From positions 18,264 through 82,263 of the forward strand of contig CAVUYB010000027.1 of the NCBI GenBank assembly GCA_963745595.1: a stretch of 64,000 nucleotides of DNA. The letters are read 5' to 3'. The notes beneath the pieces are model-generated. The model was not told the origin of the DNA and did not search any database. It was given only the letters and a program-made list of their open reading frames with translations. The translations under genes and the position numbers were made by a program. Below, in pieces: positions 18,079 through 26,885 of this stretch. Each line of letters starts with the position of its first letter. Position 1 is the first letter of the stretch. This DNA comes from DASZUK01 sp963745595 (lineage in GTDB: Bacteria > Actinomycetota > Acidimicrobiia > Acidimicrobiales > RAAP-2).

Positions 18079-18149
18079 GCCCCTCCGTGCTCTCCGGGCC
18101 GTCCGGCGCCGAACCCAAATATGCCAGGTGAGCCGGGCTTTCTCGTCGG

Positions 18150-18176
18150 GGAATACCCGCCCCCCGTATGGGCGTT
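18150..18176 (+). promoter_or_regulatory. Possible sigma-R-type promoter of lon (GGAAT-N18-CGTT)
   Basis: GGAAT at 18150-18154 and CGTT at 18173-18176 are separated by 18 bp, fitting the thiol-stress sigma-R consensus GGAAT-N18-GTT. A start near 18183 would leave a 32-nt leader carrying the CGGAGG ribosome site of lon. Confidence 0.5.
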
Positions 18177-18214
18177 CTTCTACCCGTAGCGAAGCGGCCC
18201 CGAACGGAGGAACC

Positions 18215-20581
18215 GTGCCCGAAAATTTGACCTTGCCGCTGCTCCCGCTGACGTCCGGCGTCGTCCTGCCGGGGATGGTCTTCACGATGGCCCTCGAGTC
18301 CGACGAGGCCCGGGCCGCCGCGGACGCCGCCGGGACGGCCGGTGGCCGGCTGCTGCTGGTCCCGCACATCGACGGCCGCTACGCGTCGGTCGGCGTCGTC
18401 GCCGAGGTGACCGAGCAGGGAGAGCTGCCGGGCGGCCTGCCGGCGATCGCCGTCCGCGGTGACCAGCGGGCGTCGATCGGCACCGGCGTGCCCGGGACGG
18501 GCACGGCCCTGTGGGTCGAGGCCGAGGTGCTCGACGACGGCGAGCCGACGGCGGTCACGGTCGATCTGGCCCGGGAGTACCGGGCGGTGCTGGAGAACAT
18601 CCTTCTCGGCCGGGGGGCCGGCCGGGTGGCCGCGCAGCTCCGCGAGGTCACCGACCCGGGCCGGCTGGCCGATGTCGCCGGCTACTCGCCGGATCTGTCG
18701 CTGGCCCAGAAGGTCGAGATCTTGGAGACCCTCGACGTCGAGGCGCGGCTGCGACTCGTCCTCGGTTGGGCCCGGGACACGCTGGCCGACCTGACCCTTC
18801 GCGAGCGGATCAAGACCGACGTCGAGGAGGGGATGGAGAAGACCCAGCGCGAGTTCCTCCTCCGCCGGCAGTTGGAAGCCATCCGCAAGGAGCTCGGCGA
18901 GCTCTCGGGGAGCGGCGCCGACGACGACCCCGACGACTACCGGTCGAAGGTCGCCGAGCGCGACCTGCCCGACCACGTCCGCGCCGCCGTCGACCGGGAG
19001 GTCGACCGGTTGGAGCGCACGAGCGACCAGAGCCCGGAGAACGGCTGGATCCGGACGTGGCTGGACACCGTGCTCGAGCTCCCGTGGGGCGTCGAGTCCG
19101 ACGACCGGTTGGACGTGGCGGAAGCCGCGGCCATCCTCGACGAGGACCACGACGGGCTGCGCGACGTGAAGGACCGCATCCTCGAGCACCTCGCCGTCCG
19201 CAAGCTGCAGGCGGAGCGCGGACTGACGCCGGTCGACGGGCGCGGCGCGGGGGCCATCCTGGCCCTCGTCGGCCCGCCGGGGGTCGGCAAGACCTCGTTG
19301 GGCGAGTCGGTGGCTCGGGCCCTGGGACGCAAGTTCGTCCGGGTGGCCTTGGGTGGTGTCCGGGACGAGGCCGAGATCCGGGGCCACCGGCGGACGTACG
19401 TCGGCGCCCAGCCCGGCCGGCTCGTCCGGGCGCTGCGGGAGGCCGCCACGATGAACCCGGTCATCCTCTTGGACGAGGTCGACAAGTTGGGGACGGACTT
19501 CCGCGGCGACCCGTCGTCGGCCCTCCTCGAGGTACTCGACCCGGCGCAGAACCACACCTTCCGAGACCACTATCTCGAGGTCGACCTCGACCTGTCGCGG
19601 GTGCTGTTCATCGCGACGGCCAACGTCATCGACACCATCCCCGGGCCCCTGTTGGACCGGATGGAGGTCATCCGGCTGGACGGGTACACGGAAGCCGAGA
19701 AGGTGGCCATCGCCCGGCATCACCTGGTGGGTCGACAGCTCGGTCGGGCCGCGTTGCGCCCGGACGAGGTCGAGATCACCGACGACGCCCTCCGGACGAT
19801 CGTCGCCGACTACACCCGGGAGGCCGGGGTCCGCTCGCTGGAGCGGGAGCTCGGCCGGCTGTTGCGCAAGGTGGCGACCAAGCTGGCCGCCGGTGAGCGG
19901 ACCGCCCCGATCGCCGTCGACGCCGACGACGTCCGGGGCTGGCTCGGTCGGCCGCGGTTCTTCTTCGAGGCCGCGGACCGGACGAGCGTGCCCGGCGTCG
20001 TGACCGGGTTGGCCGTCACCGGGGCCGGTGGCGACGTGCTGTTCGTCGAGGCCACGGTGTCCGACGGCCCGGAGGGGCTCACCCTCACCGGGCAGTTGGG
20101 CGACGTCATGAAGGAGTCGGCCGAGATCGCCCTCTCCTACGTCCGGTCGCACGCGGCCGAGCTCGGCGTCGACCCGACGTCGTTCGCGGGGAAGCGGTTC
20201 CACGTCCACGTCCCGGCCGGTGCCGTGCCCAAGGACGGGCCGTCGGCCGGCGTGACGATGACGACCGCGCTCGTCAGCCTGCTCCGTGACGTGCCGGTCC
20301 GGTCCGTCGTCGGCATGACCGGCGAGGTGACGCTGCAGGGCCGCGTGCTGCCGATCGGTGGCGTCAAGCAGAAGGTGCTGGCCGCCCACCGGGCCGGGCT
20401 GACCGAGGTCGTCCTGCCCGCTCGCAACGGTCCGGATCTCGAGGACGTCCCCGAGGAGGTCCGCGACGTCATGACGTTCCATCTGGCCGAGTCGATCGCC
20501 GACGTCCTCGCCCCGGCCCTCGCCGCCGACGACCCGGCCGAGCCGGTGGTCGGACCGGCGGTCGAGGCCGCGGCGGCGTAG
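18215..20581 (+). CDS. lon: ATP-dependent protease Lon
   Basis: This 788-residue protein has the N-terminal LAN domain (LPLLPLTSGVVLPGM), a coiled helical region, the AAA+ module with Walker A GPPGVGKT at residues 353-360 and Walker B ILLDEVDK, and the C-terminal protease domain with Ser677 in GPSAG and Lys718 in GGVKQK. It degrades misfolded and regulatory proteins in the cytosol. GTG 18215 is preceded by CGGAGG. A sigma-R-like promoter upstream suggests induction by thiol oxidation, as described for proteolysis genes in Streptomyces. Confidence 0.96.
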   Translation: MPENLTLPLLPLTSGVVLPGMVFTMALESDEARAAADAAGTAGGRLLLVPHIDGRYASVGVVAEVTEQGELPGGLPAIAVRGDQRASIGTGVPGTGTALWVEAEVLDDGEPTAVTVDLAREYRAVLENILLGRGAGRVAAQLREVTDPGRLADVAGYSPDLSLAQKVEILETLDVEARLRLVLGWARDTLADLTLRERIKTDVEEGMEKTQREFLLRRQLEAIRKELGELSGSGADDDPDDYRSKVAERDLPDHVRAAVDREVDRLERTSDQSPENGWIRTWLDTVLELPWGVESDDRLDVAEAAAILDEDHDGLRDVKDRILEHLAVRKLQAERGLTPVDGRGAGAILALVGPPGVGKTSLGESVARALGRKFVRVALGGVRDEAEIRGHRRTYVGAQPGRLVRALREAATMNPVILLDEVDKLGTDFRGDPSSALLEVLDPAQNHTFRDHYLEVDLDLSRVLFIATANVIDTIPGPLLDRMEVIRLDGYTEAEKVAIARHHLVGRQLGRAALRPDEVEITDDALRTIVADYTREAGVRSLERELGRLLRKVATKLAAGERTAPIAVDADDVRGWLGRPRFFFEAADRTSVPGVVTGLAVTGAGGDVLFVEATVSDGPEGLTLTGQLGDVMKESAEIALSYVRSHAAELGVDPTSFAGKRFHVHVPAGAVPKDGPSAGVTMTTALVSLLRDVPVRSVVGMTGEVTLQGRVLPIGGVKQKVLAAHRAGLTEVVLPARNGPDLEDVPEEVRDVMTFHLAESIADVLAPALAADDPAEPVVGPAVEAAAA

Positions 20582-20617
20582 CCTGGCCGGACGACGCCAG
20601 CCAGAGGAGGTCGGTCG

Positions 20618-20860
20618 GTGCAGGACGAGGAGATCATCGAGCGGATCGGGCACCTCGCCGACGAGGAACGGCGGCTCGAGGAGGCGCACGCCGGAGACAA
20701 CCTGTCGGCCGAGGACCACGACCGGCTGCGCCGGCTCGAGGTCACCCTCGACCAGCTCTGGGACCTCCTCCGGCAGCGCCGAGCCCTCCGCGACGCCGGC
20801 CAGGACCCGTCGGCCGCCCACGAGCGGCCGGCCGACACGGTCGAGCGTTACCAGCAGTAG
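20618..20860 (+). CDS. DUF2630 family small protein
   Basis: This is an 80-residue, almost entirely helical, highly charged protein. EEIIERIGHLADEERRLEE and LDQLWDLLRQRRALRDAGQDP are the family landmarks. DUF2630 is restricted mainly to actinobacteria and has no known function; a short coiled coil is likely. GTG 20618 lies behind AGAGGAGG, 36 bp after lon, so co-transcription with lon is possible. A strong hairpin follows the stop. Confidence 0.88.
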   Translation: MQDEEIIERIGHLADEERRLEEAHAGDNLSAEDHDRLRRLEVTLDQLWDLLRQRRALRDAGQDPSAAHERPADTVERYQQ

Positions 20861-20865
20861 TCCGG

Positions 20866-20913
20866 CCACTGACCGGTGGCCGCCGGTCGAGCCCGCCGGC
20901 CACCGGTCAGTGG
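20866..20913. terminator. Bidirectional hairpin terminator between DUF2630 and the HD-domain gene
   Basis: A perfect 16-bp stem (20866-20881 pairing with 20898-20913) surrounds a 16-base loop between two convergent genes. The right arm contains the stop codon of the HD-domain gene. No T-run follows on either strand, so it is a GC-rich stem of the kind common in actinobacteria. Confidence 0.75.
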
Positions 20914-21431
20914 CAGAGGCTGGCGGCGACGAGCGGGGCGTAGTAGTCGACGTCGGGCGGGTCGGCCCCGGGCACCTTGGCCCGGTCGTCGTAGAGGCGT
21001 AGCCGGACGGCGTCGGCGGAGAACGGCTCGGCGGCGAACGCCTCCCGGGCCGGCTCGTCGAGCAGGCCACCCTGACGGGCCAGCGTCCGTCGGGAGGCAC
21101 TGGAGAGCACGGCCCGGTAGTCGGGGTCGATCGTGCAGAGGTAGCGCTTGGCGACGACGTGGAGACGGATCGGTTCGGTGACCTCGGGGCCGAACAGCTC
21201 GACCAGGAACGCCGCGCCCCGCTCCTCGTGCCGGCGGGGCCCGGCCTGGAGCAGCCAGCCGACGTCGTGCAGAAGGGCGGCGACGACCAGCGACGGTGCC
21301 GCGCCATCGAGCTCGGCGGCTCGGGCCGCCTGCCGCGAGTGCTCGGCGACGGTCACCGGTTCGCCCAGGTAAGTCTCGCGACCGCTCGTGCGGAGGATGC
21401 CGAGCACGCCGTCGGCCGTAACGACGTTCAT
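20907..21431 (-). CDS. PhnZ/TmpB-like HD-domain mixed-valent diiron oxygenase
   Basis: This 174-residue HD protein resembles the phosphonate-cleaving oxygenases PhnZ and TmpB. The substrate-gating YLGE pair, the ligand His in AEHSRQAA, HD in AALLHDVG, His in RRHEERGAAFL, His and Lys in RLHVVAKRYL, and a late Asp in RLYDDRAK are all in place. The His that follows HDxG in PhnZ is Trp here. Such enzymes oxidise 1-hydroxy-alkylphosphonates to a carboxylate and phosphate. ATGA overlap with the upstream 2OG-oxygenase gene fits a two-step pathway. Substrate identity is inferred only. Confidence 0.8.
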   Translation of the reverse strand: MNVVTADGVLGILRTSGRETYLGEPVTVAEHSRQAARAAELDGAAPSLVVAALLHDVGWLLQAGPRRHEERGAAFLVELFGPEVTEPIRLHVVAKRYLCTIDPDYRAVLSSASRRTLARQGGLLDEPAREAFAAEPFSADAVRLRLYDDRAKVPGADPPDVDYYAPLVAASLCH

Positions 21432-22759
21432 CGGCCGATTGCCACTTTCGGGCCGCGCCCTCTCGGCCTGGGTCGTCTCGGACCGGCCGGCGTCGAGCCG
21501 GCCGGTGTCGAGCCGGCCGGTGTCGAGCCGGCCGGTGTCGAGCCGGATCGGGCCGCTTCGGCATCGCCAGCTCGGCGGCGCAGGACGGCCAGCCGGCTGT
21601 CGAGCCCGTCCCGGTCGACGTAGCAGCCGCGGAGCGACGCCGCGCCGGCCGGCTCGCCGGCGGCCCAGCCGTGCAGCATCCGGCGGCCGTCGAGCAGGAC
21701 GACGTCACCGGCGTCGAGGACGGGCCGGACCTGGAGCTGCGGTCGGTCGAGGATGATGGCGAACCGCCGGAGCGCCAGCAGGTGCAGGTCGACGACGTCG
21801 GGGTCGAGTTGCAGGGGCACGCGAGACCGCTCGTCGAAGCGGATCGACACGACCGCGCCGCCCGCTCCGAGCTCGACGACCGGCGCCTCGGCGACGAGGT
21901 CGACCGCGTCGTCCGCGTAGCGCCACCGCACCGGCCACGTCGCCAGTTGGGCGAACGCCTCCGGCCGCTCGGCCCGCAGGACGTCGGCGGCCCGGAAGCC
22001 GTCGACCAGGATCGTCTCGCTGTTGCCGTTGCCGCCGCCCCCCGCCGGCGGGGCGACGCGGTGGAGCAGCTGGAGCGATGGGGCCCGTCGGCGGTACGGG
22101 TTGGCGGTGTGGAGCGGCCCGGCCGGGCCGACGTCCGCCGGGACGTCGAAGATGCGGCCGTCATTGGTCTCGCGGACGTAGCCGAAGCGGGCGACGACGG
22201 CCAAGAGGCCGGTGTCGCCGTCCGGGACACCGGTCAGGTGGGCCCAGCCGTCGGTACCGACGGTCGCCAGCCAGTCGGCGAGCGCACGGTCGTCGCCGGC
22301 CACCGCCGACCAGGCCATTGGCGCTGGCCAGCTCGTAACGGCCGGACCGGCCGCGCTGCCGCCGGTGCTGGCGGGCCGGTCGCCGCGGGTCGTCCCCGAC
22401 GGGACGGCCTGCCGGTCGCCACCACGCCGCCGGTCGTCGAGGTGGGCCGGGCAGCAGCAGTGGTCCTGGAGCCAGTCGAGGTCGAACCGGCTGGTGTGGT
22501 GCCCGTCCTCCCAGCGCAGGACGAGCGTCGGGCCGACGACGGCCGCGGATTCGGGGCGGGGGTCGCAGGGGACGGCGCGGAGATCGGCCCGCCGCCGCCC
22601 GGACCCGTCACCGCGGCAGTGCTCGCAGGGGCAGCAGTCGCGGAGCCACCGAAGGCGGTAGCGGCTCCGGTGGCCATCGCCCCACCGGACGACGATCTCC
22701 TCGGCTCCCGGGATCATGACGGGCACCGCCGCCAGCTGTCCGACCGCACCGTTGCGCAT
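21428..22759 (-). CDS. Gamma-butyrobetaine hydroxylase / TmpA-like 2OG oxygenase with HxA triad
   Basis: This 443-residue protein has the N-terminal zinc domain of the GBBH family (WLRDCCPCEHC) and a TauD-like catalytic domain with LHTANPYRRR, LQLLHRV, VDGFRAADVL, RFDERSRVP and the distal His in RRMLHGW. In the iron-binding HxD motif the Asp is Ala (HTA). Coupling to a TmpB-like gene suggests oxidation of a quaternary-amine phosphonate, but with HxA normal hydroxylation may be lost or changed. ATG 22759 is chosen because CGGAGG lies just upstream; longer in-frame starts lack one. The C-terminus carries a short AGSTP repeat. Confidence 0.82.
   Translation of the reverse strand: MRNGAVGQLAAVPVMIPGAEEIVVRWGDGHRSRYRLRWLRDCCPCEHCRGDGSGRRRADLRAVPCDPRPESAAVVGPTLVLRWEDGHHTSRFDLDWLQDHCCCPAHLDDRRRGGDRQAVPSGTTRGDRPASTGGSAAGPAVTSWPAPMAWSAVAGDDRALADWLATVGTDGWAHLTGVPDGDTGLLAVVARFGYVRETNDGRIFDVPADVGPAGPLHTANPYRRRAPSLQLLHRVAPPAGGGGNGNSETILVDGFRAADVLRAERPEAFAQLATWPVRWRYADDAVDLVAEAPVVELGAGGAVVSIRFDERSRVPLQLDPDVVDLHLLALRRFAIILDRPQLQVRPVLDAGDVVLLDGRRMLHGWAAGEPAGAASLRGCYVDRDGLDSRLAVLRRRAGDAEAARSGSTPAGSTPAGSTPAGSTPAGPRRPRPRGRGPKVAIGR
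21492..21546. repeat. 15-bp tandem repeats at the 3' end of the TmpA-like gene
   Basis: Three exact 15-bp units (21492-21506, 21507-21521, 21522-21536) and a partial fourth encode repeated AGSTP in the C-terminal tail. Confidence 0.9.
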
Positions 22760-22905
22760 GGTGCCTCCGAATGTCCGTGGGACCGCTCCGACATGGCGGG
22801 CCCTGACGAAAGGATGCGGCACGGAGGTTGCCGGATGGGCACGGCAGCGTGGCGGGGGAGTGACATCCTGGTGAACGGTGCCGCCACGGTGCCGGTTTTC
22901 TCGAT

Positions 22906-22923
22906 CACCTGAAAGGGCAGGTG
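22906..22923. promoter_or_regulatory. Inverted repeat CACCTG-N6-CAGGTG upstream of the encapsulin operon
   Basis: Perfect 6-bp arms with a 6-bp spacer lie 15 bp before a possible -10 (TACCGT, 22939-22944) of the EncFtn gene. Their position between divergent tmpA-like and EncFtn genes suggests an operator; the regulator is unknown. Confidence 0.45.
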
Positions 22924-22998
22924 GGAGGGACGTACTGCTACCGTGAAGCGCAGCAGGGCCTGGGAAGCAGCTGGAGCGGGGGGCAGAGGAGGAGATCG

Positions 22999-23379
22999 AT
23001 GGCGCAGAGTGCCGGACTGCACGAACCGGCGGAGAAGCTGGCACCGCCGACGATCGACCGACATCGGGCCATCACGTCGCTCCAGGAGGAGCTCGAGGCG
23101 GTCGACTGGTACGACCAGCGGGTCGACGCCACCGCCGACACCGAGCTGGCGGCGGTCCTCGCACACAACCGGGACGAGGAGAAGGAGCACGCGGCGATGA
23201 CGCTCGAATGGCTTCGCCGCCACGACCCGAAGCTCGACCAGCATCTGCGCACGTACCTGTTCACGACCGCACCGGTGACGGAGATCGAGCACGAGGAAGA
23301 GGCCGGCGGCGGCGACACCGCGGCGGCCGACGAGACCGGTTCGCTCGGGATCGGGAGCCTGAAGGGAGAAACCCGATGA
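22999..23379 (+). CDS. Encapsulated ferritin-like protein (EncFtn) with cargo peptide
   Basis: This 126-residue two-helix protein of the EncFtn family carries the ferroxidase residues expected at Glu31 (QEELEAVDWY) and at Glu61 and His64 (NRDEEKEHA), which assemble between two subunits. After an acidic linker the C-terminus has SLGIGSLKG (about residues 115-123), a classical encapsulin cargo-loading peptide. EncFtn oxidises Fe(II) inside the encapsulin shell for mineral storage. ATG 22999 follows AGGAGGAG. The stop overlaps the encapsulin ATG by four bases. Confidence 0.95.
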   Translation: MAQSAGLHEPAEKLAPPTIDRHRAITSLQEELEAVDWYDQRVDATADTELAAVLAHNRDEEKEHAAMTLEWLRRHDPKLDQHLRTYLFTTAPVTEIEHEEEAGGGDTAAADETGSLGIGSLKGETR

Positions 23380-24301
23380 ACCACCTGCTGCGTTCCCACG
23401 CCCCGCTCACCGAGGCGGGCTGGCAGGTACTGGACGACGAGGGCCGTGAGCGGCTCGTCCCGGCCCTGGCCGCCCGCAAGCTCGTCGATTTCTCCGGCCC
23501 CCGCGGCTGGCAGTACTCCGCCACCAACCTGGGCCGGACGACGACGGTGACGGCGTCCGACGCCGATCTGCGGGCCCGGCAGCGCAGGGTGCTGCCGCTC
23601 GTCGAGTTGCGGGCCGAGTTCGCGGTGGCCCGGGAGGAGCTGCTCGACGCCGACCGCGGTGCGGCCGACATCGAGCTGGGCCGTCTCGACGAGGCGGCCC
23701 GCCGGATCGCCCTGGCCGAGAACGTCGCCGTCTTCCACGGGTGGGCCGACGCCGGCATCACCGGGATCACCGAGGCGTCCCCCCACGAGGCGCTCGAGCT
23801 CGGCACGGCCTACGCCGACTACCCCGGCCGGGTGGCGAAGGCGGTACAGACGCTGCTGTCGGACGGCATCAGCGGCCCGTACGGCCTGGCGCTCGGGCCC
23901 GACGGCTACACCGGCGTCGTCGAGACCACCGAGCACGGCGGGCTCGTCGTCTTCGACCACCTCCGGCAGATCCTCGGCGGCCCGATCGTGTGGGCGCCGG
24001 GCGTCGAGGGCGCGGTCGTCGTCAGCCTGCGGGGTGGCGACTTCCTGTTCGAGTCCGGCCAGGACCTGTCGATCGGTTACGACTACCACGACGCCGAGCA
24101 GGTCCACCTGTACCTCGAAGAGAGCTTCAGCTTCCGGGTGGCCACCCCGGAGGCCGCGGTCGGCCATGACGCCGTGACGACGGTGGGAACCGCAGCCAGC
24201 CCGACGACGACCGTCCGGAGGGGGACGACGAGGTCGAGGAGGCCGAGGAGGAGTCCTTCCCGGCCAGCGACCCGCCGTCGCAGTGGTCCGGCGCCCGGTA
24301 G
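23376..24301 (+). CDS. Family 1 encapsulin shell protein (frameshift near the C-terminus)
   Basis: This HK97-fold nanocompartment subunit starts with MNHLLRSHAPLTEAGWQVLD and has DFSGPRGWQYSATNLGR, VFHGWADAGITGI, SDGISGPYGLALGPD and YLEESFSFRVATPEAAV, the usual encapsulin end at about residue 265. Past 24165 the frame turns Arg-rich. Another frame encodes a very acidic tail ending EESFPASDPPSQWSGAR with a stop at 24301 and has no start codon of its own. I therefore infer one indel near 24170 and an acidic C-terminal extension facing outside the shell. It is coupled to EncFtn by ATGA overlap, so the operon builds an iron-storing compartment. Confidence 0.92.
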
Positions 24302-24360
24302 CGGCATCCGCCATAGTGGCGTCACGGTCGGTAGGGCTCCACCGACCGGCGGCGGGCCGG

Positions 24361-25349
24361 TCAGCCGTACGGGTGGGCGAGCGTCAGCAGGAACTCGCCG
24401 TCGGCGGCGCCCCACTGGCCGTCGACGACGAAGTTGGCGTCGACCAGCTCGGCGGCGAGGCCGTCGGGCGTGAACTTGGCGCTGATCTCGGTCAGCAGCT
24501 CCTCGCCGTCGGCGAAGTCGACGGTCAGCGCCAGGTCGGCGATCGTCACCGTCTGGTCGCCGACCGACCGCAGCCGCATCTCGATCCACGACGCCTCGGC
24601 GTTCCAGAGGGCGACGTGCTCGAAGCGGTCCGCGTCGAAGTCGGCACCGAGCTGGCCGTTGAGGACGCGGAGCACGTTGCGGTTGAACTCGGCGGTGACG
24701 CCGGCCGCGTCGTCGTAGGCGGCGACGATCCGCGCCCGGGTCCTTGACGAGGTCGGTCCCGACCAGGAGGTGGTCGGTGGCGTCCATCGTGCCGTTGAGG
24801 TCGGACAGGAACCGCTGGCGCTGGGCCGGTGTGAGGTTGCCGATCGTCCCGCCCAAGAAGGCGATCAGCCGCCGGCCGCCCTCGGGGGATCTCGGCGAGG
24901 TGGCGGTGGAAGTCGCCGACGACGGCGTGGATGTCGAGGCCGTCGTAGTCGTCGGCCAGCCCGGCCGCGGCGGCCCGGAGGAACTCGTCGCTCACGTCGA
25001 ACGGCAGGTAGCGCCGCAGCGGTCCGTGGACGGCCATGGCGTCGAGCAGCAGGCGGGTCTTGTCGCAGGCCCCGGCCCCCAGCTCGACCAGGGTGTCGGC
25101 CAGGGCCAGCCGGGCGACGGCCGGGGCGTTGGCCTCGAGCAGCGCCCGCTCGGCCCGGGTCGGGTAGTACTCGGGCAGCCGGGTGATGTCCTCGAACAGC
25201 CGGCTGCCGGTTTCGTCGTAGAACCAGACCGGCGGGAGGCTCTTGCGGCCACGGCCGGCGGTCATCCCGTGCCGGACGTCGTCCTCCAGCGCGACCCGCA
25301 GATCCTCGGGACCGAGGTGGACGTCGACGGTGAGCGGCGTACCGGGCAC
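24361..25349 (-). CDS. egtD: L-histidine N-alpha-methyltransferase EgtD (two frameshifts)
   Basis: EgtD trimethylates histidine to hercynine in ergothioneine synthesis. The first segment has GRGRKSLPPVWFYDETGSRLFEDIT, interrupted only by normal variation, then EYYPTRAE and LVELGAGACDKTRLLLDA. After a break in a run of five bases at 24884-24888 the next frame gives GGTIGNL and MDATDHLLVGTDLVKDP. After a second break near 24740 a third frame gives the end with LGADFDADRFEHVALWN to HPYG. All family blocks survive in order, so the breaks look like single-base errors. GTG 25349 starts three bases from the egtB stop. Confidence 0.9.
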
Positions 25350-25351
25350 GG

Positions 25352-26703
25352 CTAGAGGTCCCGGGCCAGTCGGACGCCGCTGAACGCCCAGCGGGCGCCG
25401 GCCGGGAAGAAGTTGCGGTACGTCGACCGGATGTGGTCGGCCGGGGTGACGCAGGAGCCGCCGCGCAGCACGTACTGGTTGACCATGAACTTGCCGTTGT
25501 ACTCGCCGACCGCACCGGCGGCCGGCCGGAAGCCGGGGTACGGGCTGTAGGCGCTGGCCGTCCACTCCCAGACGTCGCCGAAGAGCTGCCGGCCGCCGTC
25601 GGCCGAGCCGACCGGGTGCGGTACCGGTCCGTCCGGCGGCCCGGGTCGCGGCCGGTCGGCACCGGTTCGAGCAGGTTGCCGTCGACCGGGCTCTCGGCGG
25701 CGACCGTCTCCCACTCCGTCTCCGTCGGCAGCCGGGCGCCGCTCCACCGGGCGAACGCGTCCGCCTCGTAGTAGTCGACGTGGCAGACCGGCTCGGTCGG
25801 GTCGACCGGCTGGTCACCGCCGAGCCCGAAGACGCGCCAGTCGTCCGGCTCGCCGTCGGGGCCCGTCGACCAGTACAGCGGGGCCGTCCGCTGCTCGGCC
25901 TGGACGACCGCCCAGCCGTCCGACAGCCACAGGTCCGACCGGGCGTACCCGCCGTCGTCCATGAACGCCAGCCACTCGCCGCAGGTCACCGTGCGATCGG
26001 CCAGCGCGAACGGGACGAGGTGGGCGAGGTGCCGCGGGAACTCGTTGTCGTAGCCGAACCGGTCGCCCGGCGTGGCCGACCTCGACCGTCCCGCCCTGGT
26101 GCTCGATCCACCCCGGCTTCGCCGCCTCGGCCGACGCCGACTGGGTCGACGCGCCTCGCCGTCGCCGGCTGGAACGGGCCGGCGTCGGCGGGGGCATCGC
26201 GGTAGGCCGGCCGCAGCGGGTTCTTCGACAGGACGTGCTTGATGTCCATCAGCAGCAGCTCCTGGTGCTGCTGTTCGTGGTTGAGGCCGAGCTCGACCAG
26301 GTCGAGCACGTCGGCGGCCAGGTCGCCGCCGCAGGAGCCGCTCCATCGCCTCGTCGACGTGGGCCCGGTAGCGACCGACGTCGCCGGCGCCGGGCCGGGA
26401 GACGAGGCCGCGCTCGGCGCGGGGGTGCCGGGCCCCGACGGCTTCGTAGTAGGAGTTGAAGATGTAGCCGTACGCCGGGTGGCAGGCCCGGTAGCCGGTG
26501 AGGCTGGGTTCGAGCAGGAACGTCTCGAAGAACCAGGACGTATGGCCGCGGTGCCACTTCGTCGGGCTGACGTCGGGCATCGTCTGGACGGTCTGGTCCT
26601 CGGGCGAGAGCGGGGCGGCGAGGGCTTCGGTCAGGGCCCGGACCTGCGGGTAGCGCCTGGCCAGCCCGGCCCGGCGGAAGTCGAGATCTTCGGTGTCGGC
26701 CAT
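25352..26703 (-). CDS. egtB: Hercynine sulfoxide synthase EgtB (about four frameshifts)
   Basis: EgtB is the non-heme iron enzyme that joins hercynine to a cysteine-containing thiol with O2. It is recognised from the N-terminal DinB-like part (SPTKWHRGHTSWFFETF and the HxxxHxE iron site NHEQQHQEL) and the C-terminal formylglycine-enzyme-like domain (ARLPTETEWE, GDVWEWTASAYSPYPGF, YVLRGGSC). These blocks lie in order but in different frames, with breaks near 26328, 26165, 26075 and 25630. The total length of about 450 codons is normal. No egtA or egtC is nearby, so the thiol donor type is open. ATG 26703 starts the egtB-egtD operon. Confidence 0.88.
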
Positions 26704-26885
26704 TCCCTCACCGTCCCTTCGGTGGATCCGTTCGTCGAGCGCACGATGGCGATCTCCGATACCTACCCACCGGCGCCGCAGCGGCCGACGAGGTCGGCCA
26801 GGGGGTCGGAAGGCGGCGCCGAAAATCGTCAACCAACGTAGTCGGGTGCGTCCGCCGCACGGCGGCTCCTGACAAGCTGGGACCG

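Noticed and set aside
17981..21307. Minus-strand open frame of about 1100 codons opposite lon
   Set aside because: It is a shadow of lon and its neighbours; no motif, and the plus-strand Lon protein is unambiguous.
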